From contig NC_052028.1 of the NCBI RefSeq assembly GCF_015832195.1, positions 8,413,501-8,477,500 of the forward strand: a DNA stretch of 64,000 nucleotides, written 5' to 3'. Positions 26,368 to 38,279 of the stretch are shown in pieces. The position numbers were made by a program, and so were the translations under genes. Source of the stretch: Motacilla alba alba. Lineage: Eukaryota; Chordata; Aves; Passeriformes; Motacillidae. How positions within the stretch are numbered: position 1 is the stretch's first letter; each line of letters begins with the position of its first letter. The notes under the pieces are model-generated. The model was given only the letters and a program-made list of their open reading frames with translations, had not been told where the DNA came from and made no database searches.

Positions 26368-27474
26368 CTTTAATTCTAAATTTTCTTAATTTTGAAAATC
26401 TGTTCAGGCAGAACTGGCAGCACAACTCACGTTCCTCTCTCCACAGGGAAGGGTTTAATGACAGCCCCATGCAAGCTGCCACTTGGTTATTGCCTTCCTG
26501 GGCCTCTGCTCATCAGACCCTTTCCTTGTAATTAGATACATATATTTTCTTTTTCTTCCTATTGGATTATGAGGCATTTAAGGCAGGTGTCATCTCTCTG
26601 AGCTATGATTGTACAGTATCTAGCAAAAGCAGAGGCTAACCCTTAGCTGGAGCTCCTAATCACCACAGTAATGAAAATATTTCCTTTTCAAATGTAAATT
26701 GAAGACTCAGTTCTCCGGTACCTGGAATAACCAAAGGATAAATATCTTAAGTATAGCAAAAATTGAGTTTAAAAGGCAGGTAATTTAAGCTGAACACATT
26801 ATGCATTTATATTTTATGTATAAAATTAAATCATTGAATGAAACCACACTCCTTTGTTGTGTCAGCTTTACTGACCACATGCCCATGGAAAAGCTCAAGC
26901 TCATGGGTTGAACTGAAAACATTTCCTTTTGTTTCAATTTTTACAGTTCTTTAGGAACATTTTTGGGTGGGATTTCTCCAAGAGAAAACACTCAGTGCAG
27001 TCAAGGGTGGGTCAGAAACATCTCATCTGTCAGCTGCAGCACCTTCCAGCAGTTCAAGGCACCCAAAACACTGCAGCCTGCAGGGAACCACTGAGCTTGG
27101 AAAGGAAGCTCATCTCAAATTCAGATCTCCAGACAGACTGCAATAAATACTTTTCCCACTATCAACACCTGCTGTGAGCCCAGGCTGGCTCCAACAGCCA
27201 CGGAAGGGGGGACACATTCACCACCCAGCCCTGCTCACCCAGGAGCTGCTCAGCTGCACTGCAGGGGATGAGCAAGCTGCTCCTTTTCCCCGGCTCCTCT
27301 GCCCAGCTGAAATGAAGTAACTTAAAAGTAAAATACACAGACCTCAACAAACCCCTGTTTGCATAAACCTGTGTTTTTGCTAACCACAAAATGTGGTATA
27401 AATTACTCGGAGACACTTTCTCTTTTCCTCACCTTTTAGCAGAGCAAAACATGATTTACATTTTGTTTGTGGTA

Positions 27475-27665
27475 GAATCAAGTGAGATGCTTAATTATAA
27501 ATAGCACTTGTAAAAATAATCCTTTCAGCTGGAATATTTTTATTGAGAAAATGAGCAAGACCTTAATAATGATTTCAGTTACAAAATTTAATTAGGGCTG
27601 TTTCTCATTCCAGCTCAGGCCTTGTGCAATGATTGGGTGTAAATTTGCATTTACTCAATAGGGCC
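27475..27665. promoter_or_regulatory. Candidate conserved noncoding block
   Basis: Repeat-free AT-rich sequence with a homeodomain-type TTTAATTAGG near 27586 and a perfect octamer ATTTGCAT at 27643-27650. The octamer lies within the near-palindrome GTAAATTTGCATTTAC. The texture resembles developmental enhancers. This is pattern judgement only. Confidence 0.25.
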
Positions 27666-28104
27666 AGGAAACAGCAGAGAATAAACCATGGCTAGGTGTT
27701 AGGCATCCAAGCCCCACTGGCTGCAGAGGTGGTGTGAGGATGAGCACGAGCTGAGGATCTATCCCCAGCTGGATACAAGTGATCCCAGCAAAAATGAAAA
27801 TCATACCCATTAGTTTCCTTTATGGAGAGCTAAAATACACATTTCCTAAAGCCAAGTATGCATCCAGCAGAAAAAATATGTGTGTAACCTGCCACCAAGG
27901 TCATGGAAAGGTGGAGAAGAATGTTTATCAATGTATATAGGATTTTTTTTCTCCGGATATATCTACTAGGATAGAGCATCTTCTACAGGAAATAGCATAC
28001 AAGATATTAATTTTATGCTTAGTGTAATTGCTCTGACATCCTGAGATGCTACCAGGAAAAGCACTAACTGACCGATCAAGCTGCATGCTTGAGGCCACCA
28101 AAAC

Positions 28105-28200
28105 CTGCTAGATAGCAGGCAGCTGAGCAACCACTCACTCACTCTTCCCCTCCCCAGTGGGACGGGGAGAGAATCACCAAAAAAAACCCAAAAATCAAAA
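28105..28200 (-). mobile_element. ERVL-type LTR fragment (3' end)
   Basis: Read on the minus strand, the stretch resembles the U5 end of avian ERVL LTRs. On the plus strand it has 'gcagctgagcaacc', then tandem CACT, then 'ctccccagtgggacggggag', then 'agaatc' running into an A-rich stretch. In the family as I remember it, that T-rich (here A-rich) stretch is part of the LTR. The outer end lacks the expected TGTCATGG-type terminus, so the fragment is broken on both sides. Confidence 0.5.
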
Positions 28201-28216
28201 GCATATTCACACACAG

Positions 28217-28219
<3 letters not shown>

Positions 28220-28257
<38 letters not shown>
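28220..28257 (+). repeat. 38-bp poly(A) tract
   Basis: An uninterrupted run of 38 A residues, the longest homopolymer in the window, followed by A/C-rich sequence to about 28290. It abuts the ERVL-like LTR fragment and probably grew from that element's A-rich stretch. Length is likely variable between individuals and prone to assembly error. Confidence 0.95.
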
Positions 28258-28259
<2 letters not shown>

Positions 28260-28290
28260 ACCACAAAAACCACAAAAAATACACCCCATA

Positions 28291-31200
28291 ACAAACAGAA
28301 AACTCCAGTAGTGATGGAAGATGGCCAAGACAAGAAACATCTCAGGCTACAGCTGTGTAACCCAAGTGGCCTGGGATTACAAACAGATTTGCATCTTCCT
28401 GGTAACAAGGGCTCTCCTAACCTTATCAAGGAGGCTCCTGTCCATCTCCCCTGTACATGGCTTAACTGTGAGCAGGGGGGAGAACCCCAGCCCTGACAAC
28501 AATAATAAACTAAAGGATTAACCCTTCTGTGATCAGCACCTCGGGAACCTCTTCCTTAATTTTATAGGGAATCACATAGGCTCATACCTGAAGAGTTGAG
28601 GTGTACATGTAGATATTTGCACTGTGCTAAAGCCATAACCTACTAAGCAGCATGTGAAAGAATATCAAAGATACACTGAATCAGATATACCTTGTGGTTT
28701 CACAAGATCCAAGACTACTGAAACCAAAAACAAACACAGCCAACACTGGAGCAACAGAAACTAACTCGGCATCAGCTCTGGCTTCAGATTCATCCATACA
28801 GCTATCTAATCAAAGAGGGGTTTTCCCCAAAAAGCAGCCAGCAACAGCCTTGCACAGATTTTTGCCTCTAGCCCTTGGTTTTAAAAAAAGGAACTATGAG
28901 CTCTCTTAAAGCCATCCACCAAACTGAGTCTCATGAAGGAAAATGAATACTGGGGATTTGGAGCTTTGCTGAAGCAGGGACTAATACCTGTCAGCTTGAA
29001 CAAGCTTTAAACACCTCATAAAAAACCAAGCAGCTTCAGATACAGATTTCTGCTTTAGAAAACAGAAAGTACTGGAGGTAAATAATATTTAAAAAAACCA
29101 AACCAAAACAACGCAACAGTTTCAGTTCACTAAACCAACGTATTTGTTAAACAGCCAGATAAGTTACACAAACAGAGAGACATACACTGATGTGCTGATT
29201 TGTAAGGCAGGAAAAAATCTACTGTATAACAATTATACAGCTGGTTAATTTTAGGAAGAAACTTCATCTTTTTATTAAGAAAAAAGAATGCAATTATAAC
29301 TTTGACATGAAACAATTTATCCCATACTTGGTATTTCTTTCTGTTTCTTGGTTTAATGCCTCAAAATTATTTATCTTATTATTCACCTCTATGTTTATTT
29401 TTGAAGAACATCTTTTTGCGCCTTCAAGCCACTTTACTCATTAGTCCTCTGGAGTTCGTGTCCTATTTCATTATGTTTTAATCTTTACAGTTGTTAATTT
29501 GCATTTCATTTCCTGTTGCAGCAAAAAAAAAATTACTAACGAAAAAGTGATTGTAAATATTAATACAAGTCAACTGATAGTCATCCAAGAAAGCATTTTG
29601 CAGCAATAGCAATTACCTATGTTTGAGGAAGAAAGTAGCAATTCAAGCAGCTACAGAGACAAAGCACTTCAAGTTAAGGGCACAGCACCTTCTTAGAAGT
29701 GGGGACTGGGCCATCACAGAACAGCACTTACAATTAGCAAAAATCTGCAGAGAAGAGAAGCTGCCCCGAGCAAAACCAAGACCTATTGGGTAAGCAGCTG
29801 TCTAAAGCACATCAGAAGCTAGGTTACATACTCTCCATCATCTGTTAAGAGCAAGCAACTGCTTAACTAATACCATGACACTGACCTACAAAAATTTGGA
29901 AAACAGTAAACCAAGCCAAAAAAACCAAAAAATCCTGCACCAGAAAAACCAACAAACCAGGTAAGTCCAGCTTCCCCCTCCACACAACTTCTCTTTCACC
30001 CCTGGCTCCTGGCATTGCACCACAGCAACTTCAATTTTCACTTTGGGAGAGACACACTCAGCTCAGAAGAGGAGAAATCCTTTCAACTCACTCAGATCTG
30101 GACCATTGCTCTGCAGGCTTTGAGCTTTGCTTTTGCTTCCCCAGGCCAATTCCCACCATGATGCTCTGCAGGGTCAGTAGAAACACCAGCAGGAAAACAT
30201 CTTCCCCTCCTCCAGAAGTGATGCCTTAGCACCAGTGGGTCATATTGTTCTGACAGTGGATAATTATCCTCTTTAGATAAATAAAAGGCAGGATTGTAAA
30301 TACACCTTAGTTTTAACAGGAGAAAGCACTTAGTGACTCCTAATGTGTGAGCTGAGCCTCAGCTCGCCTGGCTCCATCATTAACCTCCTGCAGGTGCTGC
30401 AGAGGAGTTAGAAGGGAAGAGGGCAGCAGGAGCTGCTCATTAGAAAAGCTCCTCAAAGGAGAAAATGAAAGCTCAGGCACAGCCTTTTGAACTTGCCTCT
30501 TGTAACTCTGCTCCTTGGCCTCAGACAAAGCCCCTGGTTGAGAAGGGGTTGACCTGCAGAGAACCCCATAAACTGTATTTCCTGCCTTGGTTACTGTTCC
30601 ATGTCCCCAGAGTATGGATGGTATCAGTAAAGAAACAGCCACAGGCAGTGGTGACAGCAGGATTTTGAGCAGAGCCTTATAAAATCCTGGCCCAGGCTTT
30701 CAGCTTCCCAGTGTTTGCAAGAGGATTGCCTCTACTTCCTTACACTTGTGACTTTGTAAAAGCTCCACCAACTTGCAGCAAATTGCCCATCTAAAGCCAT
30801 TTCTCTGAGCAGCTCCTGTCCATCTGTCACAGCAACCTGCCCTCCCAGACATGCTGCCTGCAGGCAAAGCATGACAGCTAGATGGACTTAATACTCATAA
30901 AAAAATAAATGAGGCTCTTGTTTTTGTTATTTTTCTCACCAGTTTCTCGGCTTTTCTGTGTTTCTACAACTGCTTTGGTAGGGACCAGTAGCCCCCCCCA
31001 CCACTCACAGAGGCCAAGGGAGCTCTGCAGACACTGACCAAAAGAGCTTTGATCAGGACAAAATGTCCCTACTAAAACTCTGAAGATCTTACAGGACTCA
31101 TCCTTGCAATAAAAAATTAGGAGTTTAAACCTAGAAAAATAGAGCTTTTCTTGATGAGAAATTTGAGATAATTTACTTTGATCATTAACTTAGAAAAACC

Positions 31201-33319
31201 TTGGAGGTGATCTTTTAGATAAGCATAGTCCTCACAGGGTTTGCTCTTGCAGGAGTAGGAAACCATTTCACAGGTGTTTCAATATCAAACTTATTCTGTT
31301 AACTCCCCCTGCCCCCATGACTGGGAGGAAAAGGGAGGGTGAAAGTGGGGAGGGAAGAAGCCCTGCTGTCCTGCAAGCTATGGAAAAAGACAGAACTTGT
31401 GTGCTCTGCCAGTGGTGTAAGTTCCCAAAGAACTGGAGAAAACAGGGTTGGCCCAACAGGGACAAGAGCAACTTGCCATCAGAAAAAAACATTATATCTT
31501 TAAAGGAATAAAGATTGACAGCCACATAGTGAGAACTGCTGCTAATAAATTCAAATAAGGAAGCACCCAGGAATTAACTGGAATTTTGCAGCTGCAAATT
31601 TCCTGCCAAGCAAAGTCAGTCTCACATCTGCCAGCTTCCTACAGAGAAAATTCCCTCCCTGCAAAACAGGATCTGTACCCAGCACATCTTCCAGATGGTC
31701 TGGCTTCCCTCAGTGCTTTTCCAGTGCTACAGTCTGTCCCAGGGGCTGTCACCCAGCTTCACTTCTACCAGCCTTCTCATGGGACAACCCGTGTATGGGA
31801 AGAGTCTCAGCAGCTTTAGTGAGTTTTCACATCCTTTAAAACAGATTATCCTCTTCTTTCCAGAGGAACTGAACAAACTCTTCTCTTGCTAGACAAAGTG
31901 TAGAGCAGCCTCTCTACAGTCATTTGAGTTTTGCTGGGATTTAGAGTGATGTAGCTGGAAGCAGGGAGGCTTTAGCTGACAGATAAAGTTTGGCAGAGCT
32001 GTCCCAGATTCTGCAGCAGCTGCTCTGATTCACATGTGAGAAAAACACACAAGAAAAATTGAATCAAAAAGCTAAAGGTATCAAACAAGATGAAACAAGA
32101 ACTAAACAGAAGCACCCATCCAATATATGGGCAGAAAATATTCCCATCCCTGGTTTATGATCTCTGATCTGTGTTAATTCTTCTTCTCCACCTTCATTCA
32201 AGAAAACCTGGCACAAGGGATGATGCACTGGTGCCATGCACAGACACAACACTGAGCAGGAAACCAAGGCCCCCTCTCTCTGACCACCTTTAATGTTAAG
32301 AGAATGCACAATATCCATCTTGATCACACTCCTTTTTTCTTTCTTCCTGCCTTCCTCTCTTCTCTCCTCCCTATTCAAACTATTTCCATAGATCCTGAAA
32401 ACCTAGGAAACAGCTTAGGTTTTTAAGCTGCTGACAGCAGTCCCAATCCTTCTTACCCCCATCCTTTCTTTGTTTCCTGCTGGACTCAAACCCATCCCTG
32501 ACTGGCTGTTGTCACTTGTTTTGTTGCTGACTGCAGATTATCCAAGACAATTTTCCTCACCTTGTACTGGGCTTAGTGAAGTCCTGGGTCATGACGAAGG
32601 CTTGAAATGCTAAGGGACTCTCAGCTAGAACAGATTTTTGCAGGCATAACTTCTGTCATAAAAACCACCTATTTTGTAATCACCATTAAATTCTCCTTTT
32701 TTGGTCCTCGCTGCCATGATACTCTCAATAGTGCAGAATTATACCTCAGCAGTGGTTCAGGGTTAAACTCTAAGTGCTGCAGAAGGTTGAATTCCCTTTG
32801 AACCATCTTCCCTCTAACCTGGTGGAAGGATGACCACGATCCTCAGCAGATGGTGTGGTCACTGAGGCTGGTGGGAAGCAGCTGCAGCCCCTCCCCATCA
32901 ATAACAGTCAAGCACATGGCTTGACTTTGGCTCCCGAAACAATCATTAGTAATGATCCATCAAAAAGTTTTTTGATGAGTGAATGATAAAAGTAAACAGG
33001 ACATGGTAATAATCAGATTTATTTATAGCCAGGTAAAACACTGCTGTTGTCAATTTTACAAAGTGACTTTGAAGGAACTTTCTAAAGGGGATATTGAGAA
33101 TGTTTCCCCCCCACACCTGCAAACAACCATAACCATTATTGATAGCATTTCTAGAATGGCAGGTACAGAGAAACACAGACTGTTATTTTGTGTCAAAATT
33201 GGTTTATGGTGCCATATTTTTCCCTTGTTTAAGGCAGCACCACTCATTCACAACATTAAACAATGTGATTTATGGACTTTAGCAGAGCTTACTACATTTA
33301 AATGTTTTAGGCATTTCAT
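28291..33319. other. Unique noncoding sequence
   Basis: Five kilobases with no recognisable gene. It includes A/C-rich low-complexity patches (29090-29115, 29905-29960), a repeat-free AT-rich block at 29380-29640, and a pyrimidine-rich patch at 32328-32372. Open frames reach 122 codons and overlap on both strands. Confidence 0.55.
29380..29640. promoter_or_regulatory. Candidate conserved noncoding block
   Basis: AT-rich, repeat-free sequence with three CpGs and a perfect octamer ATTTGCAT at 29497-29504 preceded by GTTA. It lacks any open frame of note. The call as a possible enhancer rests on texture and the POU site only. Confidence 0.25.
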
Positions 33320-33720
33320 TTTTACAACGTACCTTGTTCCAATATAATCAATGTGCTTTTTTCTCGGGCTGTGATAGGAATGCAGTTTGTGTTTTATAGC
33401 AAAATCAATATAAGAATTAATGGGTGACGAACAAAGTAAATTGTAAAAAGTGCGGCGAGGCTGTGAGATCTCTTTCGCTGTATTGATTCCATTAGCATGA
33501 GGTTGCCCAGTTGTACACAGTTTCATATTTGATAAGCAAGCAGCAGACCTCATATTCTGTGGAAGACAAAATGGGCGAAGTTCAGCACTGGAATAACTAT
33601 GCCAAAGTCATTGAGGTTAAAGCAAGAATGGAGACGAGCCAAGGTGGCTGCTGAAACACAATGAACTTCAGAGGCAGCAGCCGTAAACATCAGATGGTCA
33701 CAAACGGTTCCACTGACTTT
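33320..33720. promoter_or_regulatory. Candidate conserved element with retained CpGs
   Basis: In a CpG-poor window this stretch keeps about ten CpGs in 400 bp (for example near 33328, 33365, 33428, 33453, 33456, 33475, 33576, 33635, 33682 and 33705). It is otherwise AT-rich, contains homeodomain-like ATTA cores, and has no repeat. Retained CpGs in such sequence often mark selection or low methylation. Open frames on either strand show no domain. Confidence 0.35.
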
Positions 33721-33861
33721 TATTAAAGGCTGTGATACTTGAGAGATGACATTCTTGGCTGGTTTATGCTGCTGGGTTATATATCTTTTAATTAATTCCA
33801 AAAAATGATGAGAGGAGAATGCTACTTCCAAGGGTTTTTTTGCTAGTAGATGAAAAGCAAC

Positions 33862-33877
33862 TTTTTTTTTTTTTTTT
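33862..33877. repeat. Poly(T) tract
   Basis: A run of 16 T residues just upstream of the 27-bp tandem repeat. Confidence 0.9.
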
Positions 33878-33909
33878 AAATGCATGCAACCTAGATTTCT
33901 TGTTAAAGG

Positions 33910-33970
33910 CAAGCAGGGAGGAGCTGTAGCAAGATACAAGCAGGGAGGAGCTGTAGCAAGATACAAGCAG
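33910..33970 (+). repeat. 27-bp tandem repeat, about 2.3 copies
   Basis: Two identical 27-bp units start at 33910 and 33937, and the first seven bases of a third start at 33964. The unit begins CAAGCAGGGAGG and ends GCAAGATA. Perfect identity suggests a recent duplication and possible copy-number variation. Confidence 0.97.
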
Positions 33971-34381
33971 TGTAATGTGGAACAGAATTTTTTCTTTCCT
34001 TTGATGTCTTTTCTGAATTTTACTCTTACTCTTGACAGGGGTACATGTACTAGGGACTGGAAAGGCCTCCCTTGAAATACCTCTGGAGTCTTTCTCCCCA
34101 CTGAGGACTCATAGCAATGCTCATTCCATGCTCACCAGGAGACAGGAAGGATCACAGCACCTTGTATCTGGCTGCCCCAGGAGCCGAGCAGCAGCACCCA
34201 CGGCACAGGTGATGGGTTCCCAGCCCCATCCATCCTTTGGGTCCTGCTCTCCATCGCCAGCAGCACAGGCACGCTCCTACCTGGGCTTCCACCTCTGACA
34301 AATACAGCCTGGCCCTGCACCACTCACACACTCAGCTTTGTGCCAAACTAACAGAGTGGGATCAAACATCTTCCCAAGTGT

Positions 34382-34445
34382 CCAGTTGTCCTGGTTTCAG
34401 CTGGAGAAAAATTACTTCAATCCCAGCTGAGACCAGGACACCAGT
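34382..34445. mobile_element. 54-bp miniature inverted-repeat element with 5-bp target duplication
   Basis: The core (34387-34440) begins TGTCCTGGTTTCAGCTGG and ends CCAGCTGAGACCAGGACA. The two ends are reverse complements with one mismatch over 18 bp, leaving about 18 bp between them. The core is flanked on both sides by CCAGT (34382-34386 and 34441-34445). The left end matches, from memory, the start of avian ERVL-type LTRs, and TG...CA ends with a 5-bp duplication fit retroviral integration. A normal LTR is hundreds of bases long and lacks such long inverted ends. This is therefore either an extreme internal deletion of an LTR or a distinct miniature element. Confidence 0.6.
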
Positions 34446-37400
34446 TAACTCTGACTATTACTTCACACTCTAACTCATGTTTCTGTTTCACAATCTGTAT
34501 CAACAAATTGCAGTGATGCCCTTCCACCCTGAAAAGCATCTATAATCATTCTTATCCCAAATAACAGATTAGATGCATCTGTTCATGTTGCTACATTACT
34601 TTTCAAAGCTGTGACCAAACAAAGCAATTACTGTTCAAATCAGACTCTGGATACCTTCCATAACCAACAGTAAAGCATTCTGGGGTGCTGTAGCATCTGT
34701 TTCTAGTCTCATCTACTCCCTTTCCTTTGGGAACCTCCTTTTCATTTCCATAATCATCAACAGGTTTTAATAGAGCCCAGAAAACAGGTCCAAGAATGAT
34801 AGCCAGGACAAACATTTTCTGCAAGAATATTATCCTCCAAATGTTCAAAATCATCCTTACATAGCAAATTTTGTTCCCTCTTTGTTGTGAAAGTCTGAAA
34901 GTTTATTGCTCTTTGGGACGCACTTGGAGCAAAATAATTTAATTATATTCTCTTTCAAAACAAATTGTTGATACATACTCAAAGTGTCAGTAATTAGATA
35001 ATTTCACAGTGCACATTCCATTGTCACTGTCACACTTAGTGACTGTTTATCTGGAGAGTCTTCTAGCATTGCAGCTACCCCAGTATTAAATATAATAAAG
35101 ATAGTGTGGTTGGAAAAGTTCACCCATTGCTATTTAAAGTAATGAGCTCTCCTACTCAAACATGGAGATTTAGATGGCAAGGAATAAAATGGAATTGGTA
35201 GTAAAATACTCATTGGCTTCCCAGGGCTTAAATATAATCCTTGCAGCTCCTTGCAAGTAAATATGATTGGTAACAAAAATTAAATATTAAATAAACAGTT
35301 ATTATAAACTCTATCCTGACTTTGAATATCAAGAGGGCTAATGTAGGAAGACCCTGTTTATTCACTCATGGACCCCTGAACCCAATTAGAAGCATGTTTT
35401 ACACACTCCAAATCTGCATAACAGCCCCTACTGAAAAGCCTAAACCAACACCCTCAGCTCTCTGTCACTCTTGACCATTCACACCTACCTGGAGAAGGGG
35501 ATAAGATCCCTCAGCAGGGGATGGGAGCAGAAGTCTCCAGCCACATGCACCACACCTTCCCCCAGTCTGGCACTGCAGGGAGAGGGCAAACCCTGGCATT
35601 GGGGAGGGTGGGAAGCGTGCTGATATCCCAGCACAACCTTCTGCTGCGAGATGCACAGAGCTGGGAAGGGGGTCCCATGCCCTCTTCTTGCTCCTGACCT
35701 TCCACCTACTGCAGTGCTAAAGTCACTGAGATTTTGTGTTGTTATGCCACGAACGTCCTCTGGACCATTTCTGGAGCAAAGCACAGAAAAGTCTGCAGCA
35801 CTTTCTAATTTAACAGAAGTCACATTTTTTAAATATTTAATTTTCTGGTTTACTTTTTGCAAGAGAGCATGATATGCAGATAATAATTTTTAAATTATTC
35901 TATTAAAATACTACAAATTAACCATCTGTATTTTTGCCATACCTGATTCTGTTTCCTTTTCAAGCTGTTGATTTTAAATACACACAGCACTGCTTAAACC
36001 ACACACAGCCAAGCATAGTGATTGCCAATCTCATGGCTTAGGATCTTACAATTCTAATGTTATTCAGCAAGACATAGGCTAAATTTAGTCTCACTTAGTG
36101 AGGCTGCTTTGTGGAAGCACCAGCTGAAGTATCTGTCACTATATGGTGATCTCAGCCCCAAGCAACTGGAGCTTTCAAAGGAAAGCACAAGCATCATTAT
36201 GGGCTGGATATTAAAGATGGTCTACTTTCAACAGCCTTAGCTTAGCAAAGTGTTGGATAAATAGAATTAGCTATTTTAAAAAAAAGGCCCTGTTCTATTG
36301 CTGAAGCTGTGCACTACATCTGGGAATTAGAGGGAGCTCCATAAAAAGCTTTAGCTTGAGTTCATTTTCCCTAATGGAGTAGGAGCCAAGGTCTTTGTCT
36401 GAAATAAAGTGCTTCAAGAAATGCGTTACTGTTTATTAAGAGTGAGATGCCTTTAATGACCACAAAGAAACACAAGCAAGGAAAAAACACTCCGTTTTCA
36501 GACACAGTTCTTCAAAATGCATTGGGAGATGTTTATGCTCCAGATGCTAAGATCTATCCTTTTTATTTTAACTTAGGCATTCATTTGAGCAACAGATTTG
36601 TTTGTATTTCTGGTCAGCAAAATCTAATGCCAGGTTCTAGTGGCAGGGGGGATAGAGGCCCAACTCCTTAATACAGGGGCAACCACTCTCCCAATACAAC
36701 ATGTTCAGAAATGCCCTTGCATTTTCAGTTCCTTTTGGTTTTGTTTTGGTTTGCTGCATTGTTGCAGCCAGCCCCTCTTAGATGCCAGCTAAGAACCCAC
36801 ACATCAGCAAAAATGCATAATAACCAAATTCACCCTGGTTTTACCTGAGCCAAATTTTCCTTCACTGCTTATTGGTGCAGCACTTTCCGAGATTTAATAT
36901 CTCTGAGCCTTCAACTTGTGATCAAATTCAGGTGAGGCTGGTCAAGGGATTCAAAAGGGCTTGGACAGGAGGTGATGCAGGAAGGTACAAAACACACTCT
37001 CATAACTATTGGAAAAATAGGCCTGCAAGGGAAAAGGAATCAAAATGTAAAATGCACAAAGCAAGGTTACAATAACAGCTATCTGAATATGCAGGATGTC
37101 TCTGCAGCCTCTTTTTCCCTTAAAGTGAGTAAAGAAACTGTCAGATAATGGCCAAATAAATCAGTCAGTATTATCAGCCACAGCTGCTGCCCGTGCCTGT
37201 GAAGTGCAGCATAAGCTCTGCTCCAAGACTTAGGAAGCACTCCAAAATTCAGATTGTTCTTCACAAGGCATGCTGAGATCTGGATATCATATTTCACTTT
37301 TTAATTAAAATATATTTTTCACTCTCTATCTACATAAGGAAAAACAACATAAAAGTAATTGAGACTTCACATTTCACATGTCAAATCATGATAGCTTTTA

Positions 37401-37904
37401 TTATTCACTGGCATGCCAAATAAGTACTTATAGCAAGATTCACCATCAAAAAGCAGCAACCTCCTTTCCAAGGATGACGGAATCAGGCTTAGATAAAATA
37501 GGAACCAGCTTATGCTCAGAATGAATCCTTATGTCAGGCTGCTGCACCTTTGCAAAGTCCTTCATCTCTCTAAAACCTGCCATACTTCATTATAATATAT
37601 GGGAAAATGCAACTGCTTCTCCAGGAATTTCACAAAAATTACCAAAGCAGACAGTATTCAGAAATGAATGCCTTTAGTTCCAATGAACAGAACTGAGCCA
37701 GATATTGCAGGCTGTAATTCCAAGGTCTCATTTATCCCTCCTGGGTATCAAGTATTTTGTTGCAGCATTTTTGTGGAAAGCTTTTATTTCTGGAGCTTTT
37801 CTGACACTAATACAGAGTTTAAAAGAAAAGCATAAAAAGGAAAGAAAATCATTTCCTGCACTTGGAAGGTGTTGCAGGTCAGATGGGATATGAAAGCACA
37901 GAAC
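34446..37904. other. Unique noncoding sequence
   Basis: No convincing gene. A minus-strand open frame at 34603-34854 with splice-like edges is discussed as a finding. The rest is AT-rich unique sequence with short T/G-rich patches (near 36730-36760) and nothing else supportable. Confidence 0.5.
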
Positions 37905-38279
37905 TGGCTGGGAGAGCAGGAGGTGTTCAGCCTGGAGAAGAGAAGGCTCCAGGGAGACCTGAGAGCTTCTCCCAGTGCCTAAACAAGCTACAAGGAAGAC
38001 GGAGAGGGACTTTGCACAAGGGTCTGGAGTGACAGGGCAGGGGATAAAGGCTTTACACTGGCAGAGACCAGGGTTAGATTGGGTATTAAAGAAATTCTTC
38101 ACTGTGAGGCCCTGGCACAGAGGAGCTGTGGATGCCCCATCTCTGGAAGGCCAGGTTGGATGGAGCTCTGAGCAATCTGGTCTAGTGGAAGGTGTCCCTG
38201 TCCTTGGCAGAGAGGTGGAACTGGATGAGATATCTTTAAGGTCCCTTCCAACCCAAACCATTCTGTGATGTTTCTATGA
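37905..38279 (+). repeat. CR1 LINE fragment, longest copy
   Basis: About 375 bp of CR1 3' region in sense orientation, the most complete copy in the window. In order: 'gttcagcctggagaagagaa', 'cccagtgcctaaacaagcta', 'gaaattcttcactgtgaggc', 'gatgccccatctctggaagg', 'ctagtggaaggtgtccctgt', 'aggtcccttccaacccaaac' and a tail 'cattctgtgatgtttctatg'. The preserved tail shows true 3'-end priming. The 5' end is truncated before the reverse-transcriptase region. Confidence 0.95.

Larger units (their letters stand above)
25741..28104. other. Unique noncoding sequence
   Basis: No gene is recognisable. It contains a CTCF-like motif at 26356-26367 and an AT-rich repeat-free block with an octamer at 27475-27665. 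Open frames are at most 84 codons. Confidence 0.55.

Noticed and set aside
33550..34101. 183-codon minus-strand open frame with a repeated peptide (YLATAPPC)
   Set aside because: The repeated peptide is just the translation of the 27-bp DNA tandem repeat, and the KKKKK part is the poly(T) tract. No domain is recognisable.
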